Positions 15,418-23,124 of a DNA stretch of 39,181 nucleotides are shown here, one piece after another. Source of the stretch: CAZRIP01 sp964600165 (GTDB lineage Bacteria > Elusimicrobiota > Elusimicrobia > UBA1565 > UBA9628); the NCBI GenBank assembly GCA_964600165.1, contig CAZRIP010000018.1, positions 1 through 39,181 on the forward strand, written 5' to 3'. Under the pieces are notes generated by a model, which saw nothing but the letters and a program-made list of their open reading frames with translations, was not told the DNA's origin and did not search any database. A program made the translations under genes and the position numbers. Every line of letters begins with the position of its first letter. Position 1 is the stretch's first letter.

Positions 15418-17010
15418 ATGGCGGACGCGCGCAAGGTCGACGCCGCCGTCTCGGAGCTGCGGTCCGTCCTTCTCGAGTGGTCGGCGCGCTTGGGCAGGCT
15501 CTCGCGCGAGCCGCTCTTCATCTCCGAGCTGTCGATCAGCGCGTGGTGGTTTTCTCTATTGTCCGATCGCGGGCCGCTCAAGACGGACGCCTTCCTGCGC
15601 TTGGCGCGCTTGAAGGCGCTCGGCACGCCGGCGCCGCTGGCACGCAGCGACGACAAGCCCGCGCTCGTGTGGCTGCTGCGCGGCGCCAAGCTCTGGTTGA
15701 CGCTCTGGAAGCGCGGCCGCGCGGCGCGCCGGGCCTTCGCGGGCGCCTCGCGGCCCGCGCCGTCGGAAGCCGCGCTCGCGATCGCCACTTACTTTCCCGC
15801 GCTGGGACCGGGCCTCGAGAACCGTTACTTCGCGCCGCTGCAGGAAGCGCTGCGAAAAGCCGGCAAGGAGCCGCTGTGGCTCCTTCAGTTCGTGCCGCTC
15901 GAGGGCAAGACCTTCGACGGCGCGCTCGCGCTCGCGCGCGCGCTCAACGCCCAGGGCCAGACCGCGTATTTCCTCGAGGAGTTCCTGCTTCCTGAGGATG
16001 TCCGCGCAGGAATCAAGCTCTGGCTGCGGCTCGCGCTGCGCGCGGGCCGGCTCTGGCGCAAGCTGCCGAAAGACGCGCTCATCCCGGAAGCGCTCGGCGG
16101 ACAGAGGGCGGAAGGGATTATAAAGGGATTATGGGAACGCTCGTTTTTCGGCCCTCCGTCGGTCGAGGGCATCGCTTACGCGCTCGCGTTCCGCCGGCTC
16201 TGCGCCGCGCTCGGGCCGAAAGGCGACTTCGTTTATCTCTCGGAGCTTCTGGCGTGGGAAAAGTCGCTCAACGCGGCCAAACGCGCGCTGAGGCCTTCGT
16301 GGCGTACGATCGGCTTCCAGCACGGCTCGATCTTGGGCAACTTGTTCAACTATTTTCACTCCCCGTCGGAGACGCAGGAGACCGGACCGGCCGCTTTGCC
16401 GCTTCCGGACGTCTTCGGGACCGACGGCGAGATCCCGGAGATGCTGCTGTCGGAGTGCTGCTATCCTCATTTGACGCGGCTCGAGGCGCTGCGCTACATC
16501 CCGCTGGCCAAGGCGTTGTCCGAGCCGGTCAGGCCGCGCGTGAAGACGGTGCTCGTCGCCGGCTCGATCGATCCCGTCGAGGCCTGGCGGCTGGCCGAGG
16601 TCGTCATGCAGGCTTTCCCGCCGGGCGGGGGGACGCGCGTGGTCTTCAAGGGCCACCCCATGACACCTTTCGACGTGAGCGGCTACGAGGTAGCGAAAGG
16701 TTCTCTCGGAGAGCTGCTGCGAGAGCCGGGCGTCATGGTCACGGCGAGCAGCGGCGCTGCGCTCGAGGCGCTCGCTTACGGCTGGGAGATCGTCGTTCCC
16801 TTGTTCGACGACGTCATGCCGATGAGCCCGTTGTCGGTCGCGCCCGGGCTCGCGCGCTTCGTCGAGGGGTCTGAAGAGTTGATGAAGGCCGTCGAGGAGG
16901 CGTTCTCCGCGGAGTCCGCGCGCGCCGAGGCCGGGCGCGACTTCGTGCGGCGCTATTGGGACATGGACCCGGCGCTTTCGCGCTGGCGTAAGCTGCTCAC
17001 CATCGGATGA
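15418..17010 (+). CDS. GT-B-like surface carbohydrate biosynthesis protein (Leptospira LIC-type)
   Basis: A 530-residue soluble protein. I chose the ATG at 15418, one base after the ABC transporter stop; an upstream in-frame ATG (15355) lies within that gene. The middle shows IATYFPALGPGLENRYFAPL and later IGFQHGSILGN. The C-terminal half has VLVAGSID, VVFKGHPMTPFD and ASSGAALEALAYGWEIVVPL, the two-strand plus Ser/Glu pattern of GT-B transferases. It resembles the poorly studied surface-carbohydrate proteins named after Leptospira loci (LIC13510 type), often found with nonulosonic-acid genes. It probably transfers a sugar or sugar-phosphate, but no activity is demonstrated for such proteins as far as I know. 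It overlaps the convergent minus-strand gene by 14 nt, leaving no room for a terminator. Confidence 0.65.
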   Translation: MADARKVDAAVSELRSVLLEWSARLGRLSREPLFISELSISAWWFSLLSDRGPLKTDAFLRLARLKALGTPAPLARSDDKPALVWLLRGAKLWLTLWKRGRAARRAFAGASRPAPSEAALAIATYFPALGPGLENRYFAPLQEALRKAGKEPLWLLQFVPLEGKTFDGALALARALNAQGQTAYFLEEFLLPEDVRAGIKLWLRLALRAGRLWRKLPKDALIPEALGGQRAEGIIKGLWERSFFGPPSVEGIAYALAFRRLCAALGPKGDFVYLSELLAWEKSLNAAKRALRPSWRTIGFQHGSILGNLFNYFHSPSETQETGPAALPLPDVFGTDGEIPEMLLSECCYPHLTRLEALRYIPLAKALSEPVRPRVKTVLVAGSIDPVEAWRLAEVVMQAFPPGGGTRVVFKGHPMTPFDVSGYEVAKGSLGELLREPGVMVTASSGAALEALAYGWEIVVPLFDDVMPMSPLSVAPGLARFVEGSEELMKAVEEAFSAESARAEAGRDFVRRYWDMDPALSRWRKLLTIG

Positions 17011-19336
17011 GGCCGGCCTCCGGATTGCGTTTCAATATCCCGCTCAACCACAAGTCGGTGTCGCGCCGTCCCTGCAGGTAGCGCCAGTAGAGCTGGCGCT
17101 GGCGCACGAACGAGAATTCGGATCGCGGACGGTCGATCGTACTCGGCAAGATGTCGTTCGGGATGAGCGGTTCTATTTGGCGGAGATTGCGCAACGGCGT
17201 CTGAGCCTTTGCGGCGAGAAAATCCGCCCGTCGTAGCCCTCGCGCGGCCGCGCCGTAGGAGGCTAAAGCCCGGTCGATCCCTCGCGCTGAGATATCGATC
17301 GGCGCATCGGAACAGATGGCCGTCATGTCGAGGAGTACGACGTTACGGAAGACGCTTAATAGCGCCCTGACCGCGGAGAGGTCGCCATTATAGATCGTGA
17401 CCGCCATCCGGCCTCCGGGGTTGAGGCGGTCGTGCACGAGTTCGAAGAAGTCCCGCGAGTACAAGTAGCCTGCGCCTGCGTTGACGTGCGAGCTTGGCGT
17501 GATGTTGATGTAATCGTACTTGTCATCGTGGAGGAAGAGGTAGCGCTTGGCGTCGGAGACGAGCAGGCGGACCTTGCCCGACCTATTCAGAAAATCCATC
17601 AGGGCCGGATTGTGCTTTCTCACGAGCGCGTAGATTTCGGAGTTAAGCTCGACGACCGTCACCGACTCGGTCTCGGCGCTGAGCGCCTTGACCGCGACCC
17701 CGCTACCGACGTCGAAGCCCAAGAAGAACGCCTTTCGACCGCCGGTTAAGGATTGCAGCAGCGCGTGGTGCATCAAGGAGTCCTTTGAAAATCCGAGCCC
17801 GAGCACGCCCTCGCCTTTGCGAAACGACGTCGCCGTCGGCATGCTATTGGTCTGCAGCCAAACGCCGCCGTTGTGTGCCAGAGCGCTCGTTACCCCGAGC
17901 CGTCCCTCCATGCTATCGATGATTTCCGCGTCGCCCCCGCGCAGGACCGTCCGCGGAAAAAGCTTTCCCCCCGTTGCGAAGAAGACGAGGAGTAGGGTCA
18001 GGCCGCCGGCCGCCGTGAGCGCGGCGGAGAGGCGTATGCGCGCCCGCGCTTCGATGAGGAGGAGCAGAAGCAGTGGAATCGCGGCGAGCGCGGCGAGCGC
18101 GACCTCCGAGCCCAGCCTCGGCAGCACCCAGAGGCCGAAAAGCGCCGCGCCGAGGATGCCGCCCGCCGTGTTCGCGAGGTAGATTCGCCCGACGGCGTCG
18201 CCGACGGAATCGGCGTCCTGGGCCGCCAGAGCCGCGAACATCGGGAAAAGGGCGCCAAGAATAACGGCTGGAGATAGGAATGTGGCGGCGGCCGAGTAGA
18301 TTTTTAGCGACGGCCGCAGGTAGGCGAAAGCGTAGCCGCGAAAAGCGCCGATCAAAACGTTGAGGTTGAATACATCGTACCTCGCCGCTCGGGTGAGCAG
18401 AAAGAGCGCGCAGAGGATGATCGGGACCAGCGACACGAGGGTGACGACGCGCGCGAGGACTCTCTCCCGTCCGAGCTTCGCGACTTCGAGGATTCGGGTC
18501 GAAAAGCAGCTGCCGAGGCCGAGTAGTGCCAAGTACAGCACGAGAAGGATAGTGAACGTGTACGGCATGTCCGATAGAAGCACGGTCAGATAACGGAAGA
18601 TGAAGACCTCGTAACCGAGCGCGAGAAGGCCGACAAGAAAATAGCACGCGGACAGCCGCCACAAGCCTGAGGAGCGGCGTGCGCGGGAGGCGGCTGTTGG
18701 ACGCGTCGCCGGAGCGCGGCCGAAGGCGTATACTGCCGTCGCGGCCACGAAGGCGTTGCAGCCGGCGGCGAGCAGTGTCGTCCGCGTGATCCCGGCGAGC
18801 TCCAGCAGAAGATATCCGGCGATCCACGCGCCGGTTGCCGCGCCGAGAGTATTGAGGCCGTAGAGCTCACCTACCTGCTCTTGTGAAGCGTCGAGAGAAT
18901 TCGTGGTACCTTGCGCGAGGATCGGCAGGGTCAGCCCCATCAGCGCCGTGGGAACGATGAAAAAACCGAAGCTCGCGGCCGCATAGAGTGCGAGCACGGC
19001 GTTCTCGGAGCACGATCGGGTGAGCTCGGCGAAAGGTCCCGTCTGCAGCCAGGTCAGGACCGGTATCGAGATCGCGCCGTAGAAGGCGACACCCAGCTCC
19101 AGCAGGCCGTAGACCACCACGGGCTTGCCGAGCCGGCGCGAAATCCGGCCGCCGAAGTAGCTTCCAAGGCCGAGTCCCGCCATGTAGGCCGACACGATCA
19201 CGGTGACGCTGTAGATCGAGACGCCGAAGATGTCGATCAGCTTGCGCTGCCAAGCCACCTGATACATCAGGCCGGCGGCTCCGGTCAAAAAGAAAAGCGT
19301 CTTGACGAGGCGGGGGCGGCCGGACGTTGCGCGCAC
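16997..19336 (-). CDS. Membrane protein fused to a spermidine-synthase-like domain
   Basis: A 779-residue protein starting at GTG 19336, which shares one base with the upstream TAG. Residues 1 to about 500 contain two sets of hydrophobic helices with transporter-like loops (GLGLGSYFGGRISRRLGKP, LGLNTLGAATGAWIAGYLL-type). From about residue 535 comes a Rossmann methyltransferase-like fold: FLGFDVGSGVAVKALS, VTVVELNSEIY, then SDAKRYLF and YDYINITPSSH. This is the architecture annotated as fused MFS/spermidine synthase. The Asp of the aminopropyltransferase motif (YDxIxxDxxDP) is absent, being NITPSSH here, so polyamine synthesis is unlikely. A role in transporting or modifying glycan intermediates is possible from context only. 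Codons upstream to 19999 in the same frame belong to the shadow of the radical SAM gene. Confidence 0.8.
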   Translation of the reverse strand: MRATSGRPRLVKTLFFLTGAAGLMYQVAWQRKLIDIFGVSIYSVTVIVSAYMAGLGLGSYFGGRISRRLGKPVVVYGLLELGVAFYGAISIPVLTWLQTGPFAELTRSCSENAVLALYAAASFGFFIVPTALMGLTLPILAQGTTNSLDASQEQVGELYGLNTLGAATGAWIAGYLLLELAGITRTTLLAAGCNAFVAATAVYAFGRAPATRPTAASRARRSSGLWRLSACYFLVGLLALGYEVFIFRYLTVLLSDMPYTFTILLVLYLALLGLGSCFSTRILEVAKLGRERVLARVVTLVSLVPIILCALFLLTRAARYDVFNLNVLIGAFRGYAFAYLRPSLKIYSAAATFLSPAVILGALFPMFAALAAQDADSVGDAVGRIYLANTAGGILGAALFGLWVLPRLGSEVALAALAAIPLLLLLLIEARARIRLSAALTAAGGLTLLLVFFATGGKLFPRTVLRGGDAEIIDSMEGRLGVTSALAHNGGVWLQTNSMPTATSFRKGEGVLGLGFSKDSLMHHALLQSLTGGRKAFFLGFDVGSGVAVKALSAETESVTVVELNSEIYALVRKHNPALMDFLNRSGKVRLLVSDAKRYLFLHDDKYDYINITPSSHVNAGAGYLYSRDFFELVHDRLNPGGRMAVTIYNGDLSAVRALLSVFRNVVLLDMTAICSDAPIDISARGIDRALASYGAAARGLRRADFLAAKAQTPLRNLRQIEPLIPNDILPSTIDRPRSEFSFVRQRQLYWRYLQGRRDTDLWLSGILKRNPEAGLIRW

Positions 19337-20916
19337 TAGTTGGCCGACGGCAGGCTCGCGGGCGCGGCCTGCTGGTTGATCACGTCGACCATGCCGATGT
19401 CCTCTTCCTTGGCATAGCCGCCGTAGTTCATGTACTTCGACAGGCACTCGGCCTTGAGCGCCTTCCAGATCTTCTCGCCTTCCGGCGTGAGCTTCTCGGC
19501 CTTCTCGATCTCGGGCCAGCGCGATTTCGGCATCTTGACGTAGAGCACGAAGCAGCGGCGCACGCCCTCGATCTGCTCGGGCGGGAACTGCGGCATGTTG
19601 AGAAGGGTCGGCTTGGTGATCGAGCGGACGATGTAGTCCGGGTGGATCAGGCCCTGCTTCTCGGCGAGGTCGCGCAGCGGCGTGCCTTTGAACGGCGTGA
19701 ACGAGTAGGCGTTGATGCCGTCGGACTGCACGAGGCGGTTCAACTCGATCGTATCGAACACGAGCTCGCGCGTCTCGTCTGGGAAGCCCATGATGTTGTT
19801 GACCGAGAATGGGATGCCGAGCTTGGCCGGGATCTTCAGGCGCTCGACGATGCGCGAGTTCGGGACCTTGCGCTGCAGGTACTTCTCGCGGAACTTCTCG
19901 TTGCCGTGCTCGAGGCCGAACGAGATGCGCAGGAGCCCGACGTCCTTGAGCTTCTTGAGCTTGTCCTCGGTGATGGTCTCCGGGCGCGTCTGGATCCAAA
20001 ACGGGAGCTTGAACTCCTTGTAGACCTCGAGGAATTTCGCGAACTCGTCGTCGTGATACGAAAGGAACGTGTCGGCCCAGAAATAGATCGAGTCGGCCTT
20101 GTAGTTGTCGACGAGATGGCGCAGCTCCTCGCGCACCTTGTTGTGGTCCTTCATGCGGAAGTACGTCTTGCCCTCGGCCTTATACGCCTGCATCTGCGAC
20201 GGCGAATTGCAGTACGCGCAGGTGTACGGGCAGCCGCGGAAGGTCTCGACCGGGAACATCCGCCAGAGCTTGCCTTGCATCGGCCGATAGAAGCGGCTTT
20301 CTTCGAAAAGCGAGTAGTCGGCGAGCGGCAGCTCGGTCGGGTCGACCGGGATAGGCAGGTTGCTGACGACGAGCGAGCCGTCTTTGCGATACATCCACAG
20401 TCCCGGGATGCCCTCGGCGCTCTGGCCTTTTTCCAGGCGCCGGCAGAGCTCGAGCATCGACTCCTCGCCCTCGCCCTTGATGACGTAGTCGATCAAACCG
20501 CCGGACATGCGCAGCGCGAGCTCGGGCGCGAACGTGGCGAAGACGCCTCCCAGGAGGACCTTGGGGCGGTCTTTCGGCAGGCCCTCGAGCAAGTGCAGGC
20601 CGATCGGATACATGTCCTCGGTCGCCGACATCGCGATCAGGTCCGGCGAGAAAGCGTTGACCTTCTTGACGAAGTCGTCCTGCGGCGAGGAATGCTTGTC
20701 GTAGCGGCGCAGCAGGCTGTCGTCGAAAGGCCGGGCGTTCAGGTTCTCGGACTTCAGCTTGTCGCTGTCGAAGCCGCCTTCGAGCTGCGGGTAGTTGGTC
20801 GTATCAAACAGAGCGACTTCATACCCGCGGGCCTTGAGCAGGGCCGTGAAGATGCCGATCGCGGGGGGCAGCATGTTCATGCCCATCATGTTGGGGTAAA
20901 CGAGGAGGACCCGCAT
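19336..20916 (-). CDS. B12-binding-type radical SAM protein
   Basis: A 526-residue protein with two domains. Residues 1 to about 170 look like a cobalamin-binding-type Rossmann domain (VLLVYPNMMGMNMLPPAIG, LIAMSATEDMYPIGL, LLGGVFATFAPEL), although the DxHxxG cobalamin His is not evident. The radical SAM barrel begins with TFRGCPYTCAYC (CxxxCxxC, about residues 229-236), followed by ADTFLSY and FGLEHGNEKFREKYLQRKV. This family catalyses methylations, ring contractions and other radical steps. It is followed within one base by the fused membrane protein and preceded, across 42 nt, by a methyltransferase gene. A TATAAT box sits 6 nt before its ATG, suggesting its own start of transcription. The substrate is unknown; a glycan or glycan-lipid is inferred from the locus. 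Confidence 0.85.
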   Translation of the reverse strand: MRVLLVYPNMMGMNMLPPAIGIFTALLKARGYEVALFDTTNYPQLEGGFDSDKLKSENLNARPFDDSLLRRYDKHSSPQDDFVKKVNAFSPDLIAMSATEDMYPIGLHLLEGLPKDRPKVLLGGVFATFAPELALRMSGGLIDYVIKGEGEESMLELCRRLEKGQSAEGIPGLWMYRKDGSLVVSNLPIPVDPTELPLADYSLFEESRFYRPMQGKLWRMFPVETFRGCPYTCAYCNSPSQMQAYKAEGKTYFRMKDHNKVREELRHLVDNYKADSIYFWADTFLSYHDDEFAKFLEVYKEFKLPFWIQTRPETITEDKLKKLKDVGLLRISFGLEHGNEKFREKYLQRKVPNSRIVERLKIPAKLGIPFSVNNIMGFPDETRELVFDTIELNRLVQSDGINAYSFTPFKGTPLRDLAEKQGLIHPDYIVRSITKPTLLNMPQFPPEQIEGVRRCFVLYVKMPKSRWPEIEKAEKLTPEGEKIWKALKAECLSKYMNYGGYAKEEDIGMVDVINQQAAPASLPSAN

Positions 20917-20922
20917 TTGGAG

Positions 20923-20928
20923 ATTATA
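20923..20928 (-). promoter_or_regulatory. Extended -10 promoter (TGCTATAAT) at a leaderless-type start
   Basis: TATAAT on the minus strand, with TG one base upstream, ends 6 nt before the ATG at 20916. At 17 bp upstream the candidate -35 (TCGAAG) is poor. Transcription would begin at or next to the A of the start codon, giving a leaderless message. Confidence 0.55.
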
Positions 20929-20958
20929 GCAGTTCCTCGACGGCGCTTCGACGGGGAA

Positions 20959-21786
20959 TCAGGACGGCCAGTCGGTGTAGAGGGAGGACCAGGACGTCTC
21001 GCGGGACAACACGGCTCCGTAAAAACCCTCGAAGTCCCAGCGCCGCCAGGCCCAGCGCGTCAGGCGCAGCCAGGACCAGCGCGGGTACTGCAGATAGATG
21101 GCTTCGCGTTCGACTTTCCAACCGGCGTGCTGGAACAGCAGGCGCAGGTCTTCGGGGCAAAGCTCGAAGATGTGGACCTTTTCGGCGCTGACCGGCGCCT
21201 TGAGACGGTTGCGGATGTGTTGGAAGCCTACGCGGCTGCGCCGCACGTAGGGCACTGTCAGCACGAGCCGCTTGCACCGGGTCTTTGACGAGAGAGCGTG
21301 GAGGAACGAGACGGGATCGCTCAGATGCTCCATCGTCTCGAAGGAAAGGAAGATGTCCGCCGTGATCCCCTGCTTGTCAAGCTCCTCGGCGCGCGCGAGC
21401 ACGGCTTCCTGGCCGCGGGCCTTGACCTTCTCGACGGCGATGGGATCGAGGTTGACCGACAGGTAGCGCGCCCCGGCCGTGCCGTCGAGCGCCTTGAGAT
21501 AGGCCGCGTGCGCGCCCGAGGAATCGCCGATGTCAACGACGACGGCCCCGGGCGCGGCCTGGATCTCCGGCAGCGCCAGCGAGATCTGGAACGCGTGCTG
21601 GGCCCGGACCTTGGCCTCTAGATAGGGGGAGTCGACCTCGAACGACGTGTATTGGCGGCGCAGGTCAGGATTGACCTGCTCGAGCTTCTCGCAAATAGAC
21701 GCCAGGCCTTGCTCGCGCGCGGCGGCGCGCAGGCTCGCGAGGAGCAGCCGTTCCTTGACCCTGGTCTTGAGCGGACGAGCGGTCAT
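20959..21786 (-). CDS. Class I SAM-dependent methyltransferase
   Basis: A 275-residue protein with a Rossmann core: motif I AVVVDIGDSSGAHAAYL (about residues 80-96), the acidic end of strand 2 in YLSVNLDPIAVEK, motif IV-like ADIFLSFETMEHLSDP, and VLTVPYVRRSR. VHIFELCPEDLRLLFQHAGW in the C-terminal third is typical of small-molecule methyltransferases. It would methylate an O or N of a sugar or acyl group using S-adenosylmethionine. The ATG at 21786 overlaps the VOC gene stop by 4 nt, so it belongs to the carrier-protein cassette at 20959-24748. Motif I reads GDSSG rather than the usual GxGxG, a mild variant. Confidence 0.8.
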   Translation of the reverse strand: MTARPLKTRVKERLLLASLRAAAREQGLASICEKLEQVNPDLRRQYTSFEVDSPYLEAKVRAQHAFQISLALPEIQAAPGAVVVDIGDSSGAHAAYLKALDGTAGARYLSVNLDPIAVEKVKARGQEAVLARAEELDKQGITADIFLSFETMEHLSDPVSFLHALSSKTRCKRLVLTVPYVRRSRVGFQHIRNRLKAPVSAEKVHIFELCPEDLRLLFQHAGWKVEREAIYLQYPRWSWLRLTRWAWRRWDFEGFYGAVLSRETSWSSLYTDWPS

Positions 21787-22211
21787 GCCGCGCCCGACTT
21801 GCGCTTGCCGACGATCTCGACAACGCCGATCTTCGGGTGGTAGTAGTGGCAGGCCCACAACGAGCGCTCGAGAGCGCTTTTGAACGGCTTGGTGATGCGG
21901 TGGAAGCCGTTCTTCTTGAACTCGTCCATGCCCCGCTCGAAATCGTCGACGCGGTAGCAGATGTGGTAGATCGTGGCGTCGGTCGTCGCCACGAGGTTCT
22001 GCACCGGGTTGCGCCCCTCGCCGCCCTCGACGAGCTCGATGCGGTGGCCGCCGGTGCGATCCATGAGGTAGGTGATGAAGACGTTCTGCGCTTCCTCGTA
22101 CGCGCGGTATTTCTTGATCTTCGGGAACAGAAAGCGCACAGACTTGAGGGTCTCGTCCGTCGATTTGACGGCGTACGCGATGTGATCGAGAGAGAGCTTG
22201 AGCTTCTTCAT
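21783..22211 (-). CDS. VOC (glyoxalase-fold) protein
   Basis: A 142-residue vicinal-oxygen-chelate protein with two beta-alpha-beta-beta-beta units. Likely metal ligands are His10 (LDHIAYAV), a second His near residue 84 (IYHICYRV) and Glu in GVVEIVG near residue 134. This resembles methylmalonyl-CoA epimerase-like VOC enzymes, which epimerise or isomerise acyl thioesters. Its place between a hexapeptide acyltransferase and a methyltransferase, with 4-nt overlaps on both sides, downstream of an adenylating enzyme and carrier protein, suggests it acts on the carrier-bound or free acyl group. The fold call is firm; the reaction is inference. Confidence 0.8.
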   Translation of the reverse strand: MKKLKLSLDHIAYAVKSTDETLKSVRFLFPKIKKYRAYEEAQNVFITYLMDRTGGHRIELVEGGEGRNPVQNLVATTDATIYHICYRVDDFERGMDEFKKNGFHRITKPFKSALERSLWACHYYHPKIGVVEIVGKRKSGAA

Positions 22212-22861
22212 GCTGTCTGGGGTGCCTTGCGGCGGAAGACGACCTTCGCGGGGTTACCCATGACGGTCGAATTTGCGGGCACGTCGGTGACGACGAGGGC
22301 GTTGGCCGCGATCACGGCGTTGTCTCCGACTGCGACGCCGCCGACGATCACGGCGCTGCTCCAGATCTGCACGTTGTCGCCGATCACCGGGGCGCGCGTG
22401 CCGTGGCTGGCGAGCACGACGTAGTCGCTCAGGTTGGCGTTCTTGCCGACCTTGACGCCGGCGCTCATGCTCACGCCTAGGAACATGCCGGAAAAGCCCG
22501 GACCGATCTCGGTGAGCGCGCTGATGTTAGTCAAATAGCGGCGGATGTTTTGGCTCGCGCAGCGATCCCAGATTCGGCTGTAGGCGAGCATTCGCAGCGT
22601 CCGGAGCGGGTGCGCCAGGAAAAGCCGAGCCATCGAAAGCGCCGCGCCGTCCGTCAGGCGGTTGTAGAGCTCGTTGCGGCGCGCCATCGCGTACTGCGAG
22701 AGCCGGAAATTGACGAGAGCGTTGTAGCGGTACTCGCGGCAATAGCGGCGCAGCGCCGTAAAGAAGCCCGCGGACCGCAGTTCCGGACGGTCGAAATAGA
22801 ACGCGTCGGCGAGGCTCGCGCAGGTGCCGCCGACGACCGTCGTGCGCTCGTTTATCTCCAT
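22208..22861 (-). CDS. Hexapeptide-repeat acyltransferase (serine acetyltransferase-like)
   Basis: A 217-residue protein. The first 110 residues are mainly alpha-helical (LRRYCREYRYNALVNFRLSQ, AHPLRTLRMLAYSRIW). The rest is a left-handed beta-helix with hexapeptide turns such as EIGPGFSGMFLG, VKVGKNANLSD, VIGDNVQIWSSAVIVGG and the closing VMGNPAKVVFRR. This layout is that of CysE-like O-acetyltransferases. Here it sits 5 nt after the carrier protein gene and overlaps the VOC gene by 4 nt, so it is a good candidate for the enzyme that moves the carrier-bound acyl group to a sugar. The usual catalytic His of the coil is probably the one in VLASHGTRAP. I chose the ATG at 22861; upstream in-frame codons lie within the carrier gene. 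Confidence 0.75.
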   Translation of the reverse strand: MEINERTTVVGGTCASLADAFYFDRPELRSAGFFTALRRYCREYRYNALVNFRLSQYAMARRNELYNRLTDGAALSMARLFLAHPLRTLRMLAYSRIWDRCASQNIRRYLTNISALTEIGPGFSGMFLGVSMSAGVKVGKNANLSDYVVLASHGTRAPVIGDNVQIWSSAVIVGGVAVGDNAVIAANALVVTDVPANSTVMGNPAKVVFRRKAPQTA

Positions 22862-22866
22862 CCGGT

Positions 22867-23124
22867 CTAGGCGGCCGTCTTTTGCGCGACGCAAGCCACG
22901 AAGCCGTCGATCGTGCCGTAGTCGCCCTGTTCCTTGTCGGAGAAGTCGAGTTCGACCTTGAACTTCTCCTCGACGGCCATCAACAGCTGCAGGAAGTCGA
23001 GCGAATCGATCGCGCCCGCGTCGAAAAGGTCGGTTTTGTCGCCGATCGCGGCGTTGACGCCGCGCTTCTTTGCGAACTCGGCGATCTTCTTGCGGACGAG
23101 GGCCTTCAGCGCGTCATGATTCAC
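22867..23124 (-). CDS. Acyl carrier protein
   Basis: An 85-residue four-helix carrier domain. The phosphopantetheine attachment Ser is Ser41 in DAGAIDSLDFLQL (the usual D-S-L/I-D motif), followed by the acidic helix LLMAVEEKFKVEL. It would carry the acyl or aminoacyl group made by the adenylating enzyme directly upstream. The start is GTG 23124, preceded by a GAGGAGA ribosome-binding site; its first 11 nt overlap the ligase gene's end. A nearby ATG is out of frame. A stand-alone carrier next to a ligase, and not next to FabD/F/H genes, argues against fatty-acid synthesis. Confidence 0.9.
   Translation of the reverse strand: MNHDALKALVRKKIAEFAKKRGVNAAIGDKTDLFDAGAIDSLDFLQLLMAVEEKFKVELDFSDKEQGDYGTIDGFVACVAQKTAA

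Noticed and set aside
16990..17020. Bidirectional terminator at the convergent junction
   Set aside because: The two genes overlap by 14 nt and no stem-loop with a T run is present.
19337..19999. N-terminal extension of the spermidine-synthase-like frame to 1000 residues
   Set aside because: The extension is Arg/Pro-rich shadow of the radical SAM gene; GTG 19336 fits the TAG overlap and precedes the first membrane helix.
19327..21288. 653-residue plus-strand open frame opposite the radical SAM and methyltransferase genes
   Set aside because: Its translation is His/Arg/Asp/Val-rich antisense sequence without motifs, and both genes on the other strand are clear.
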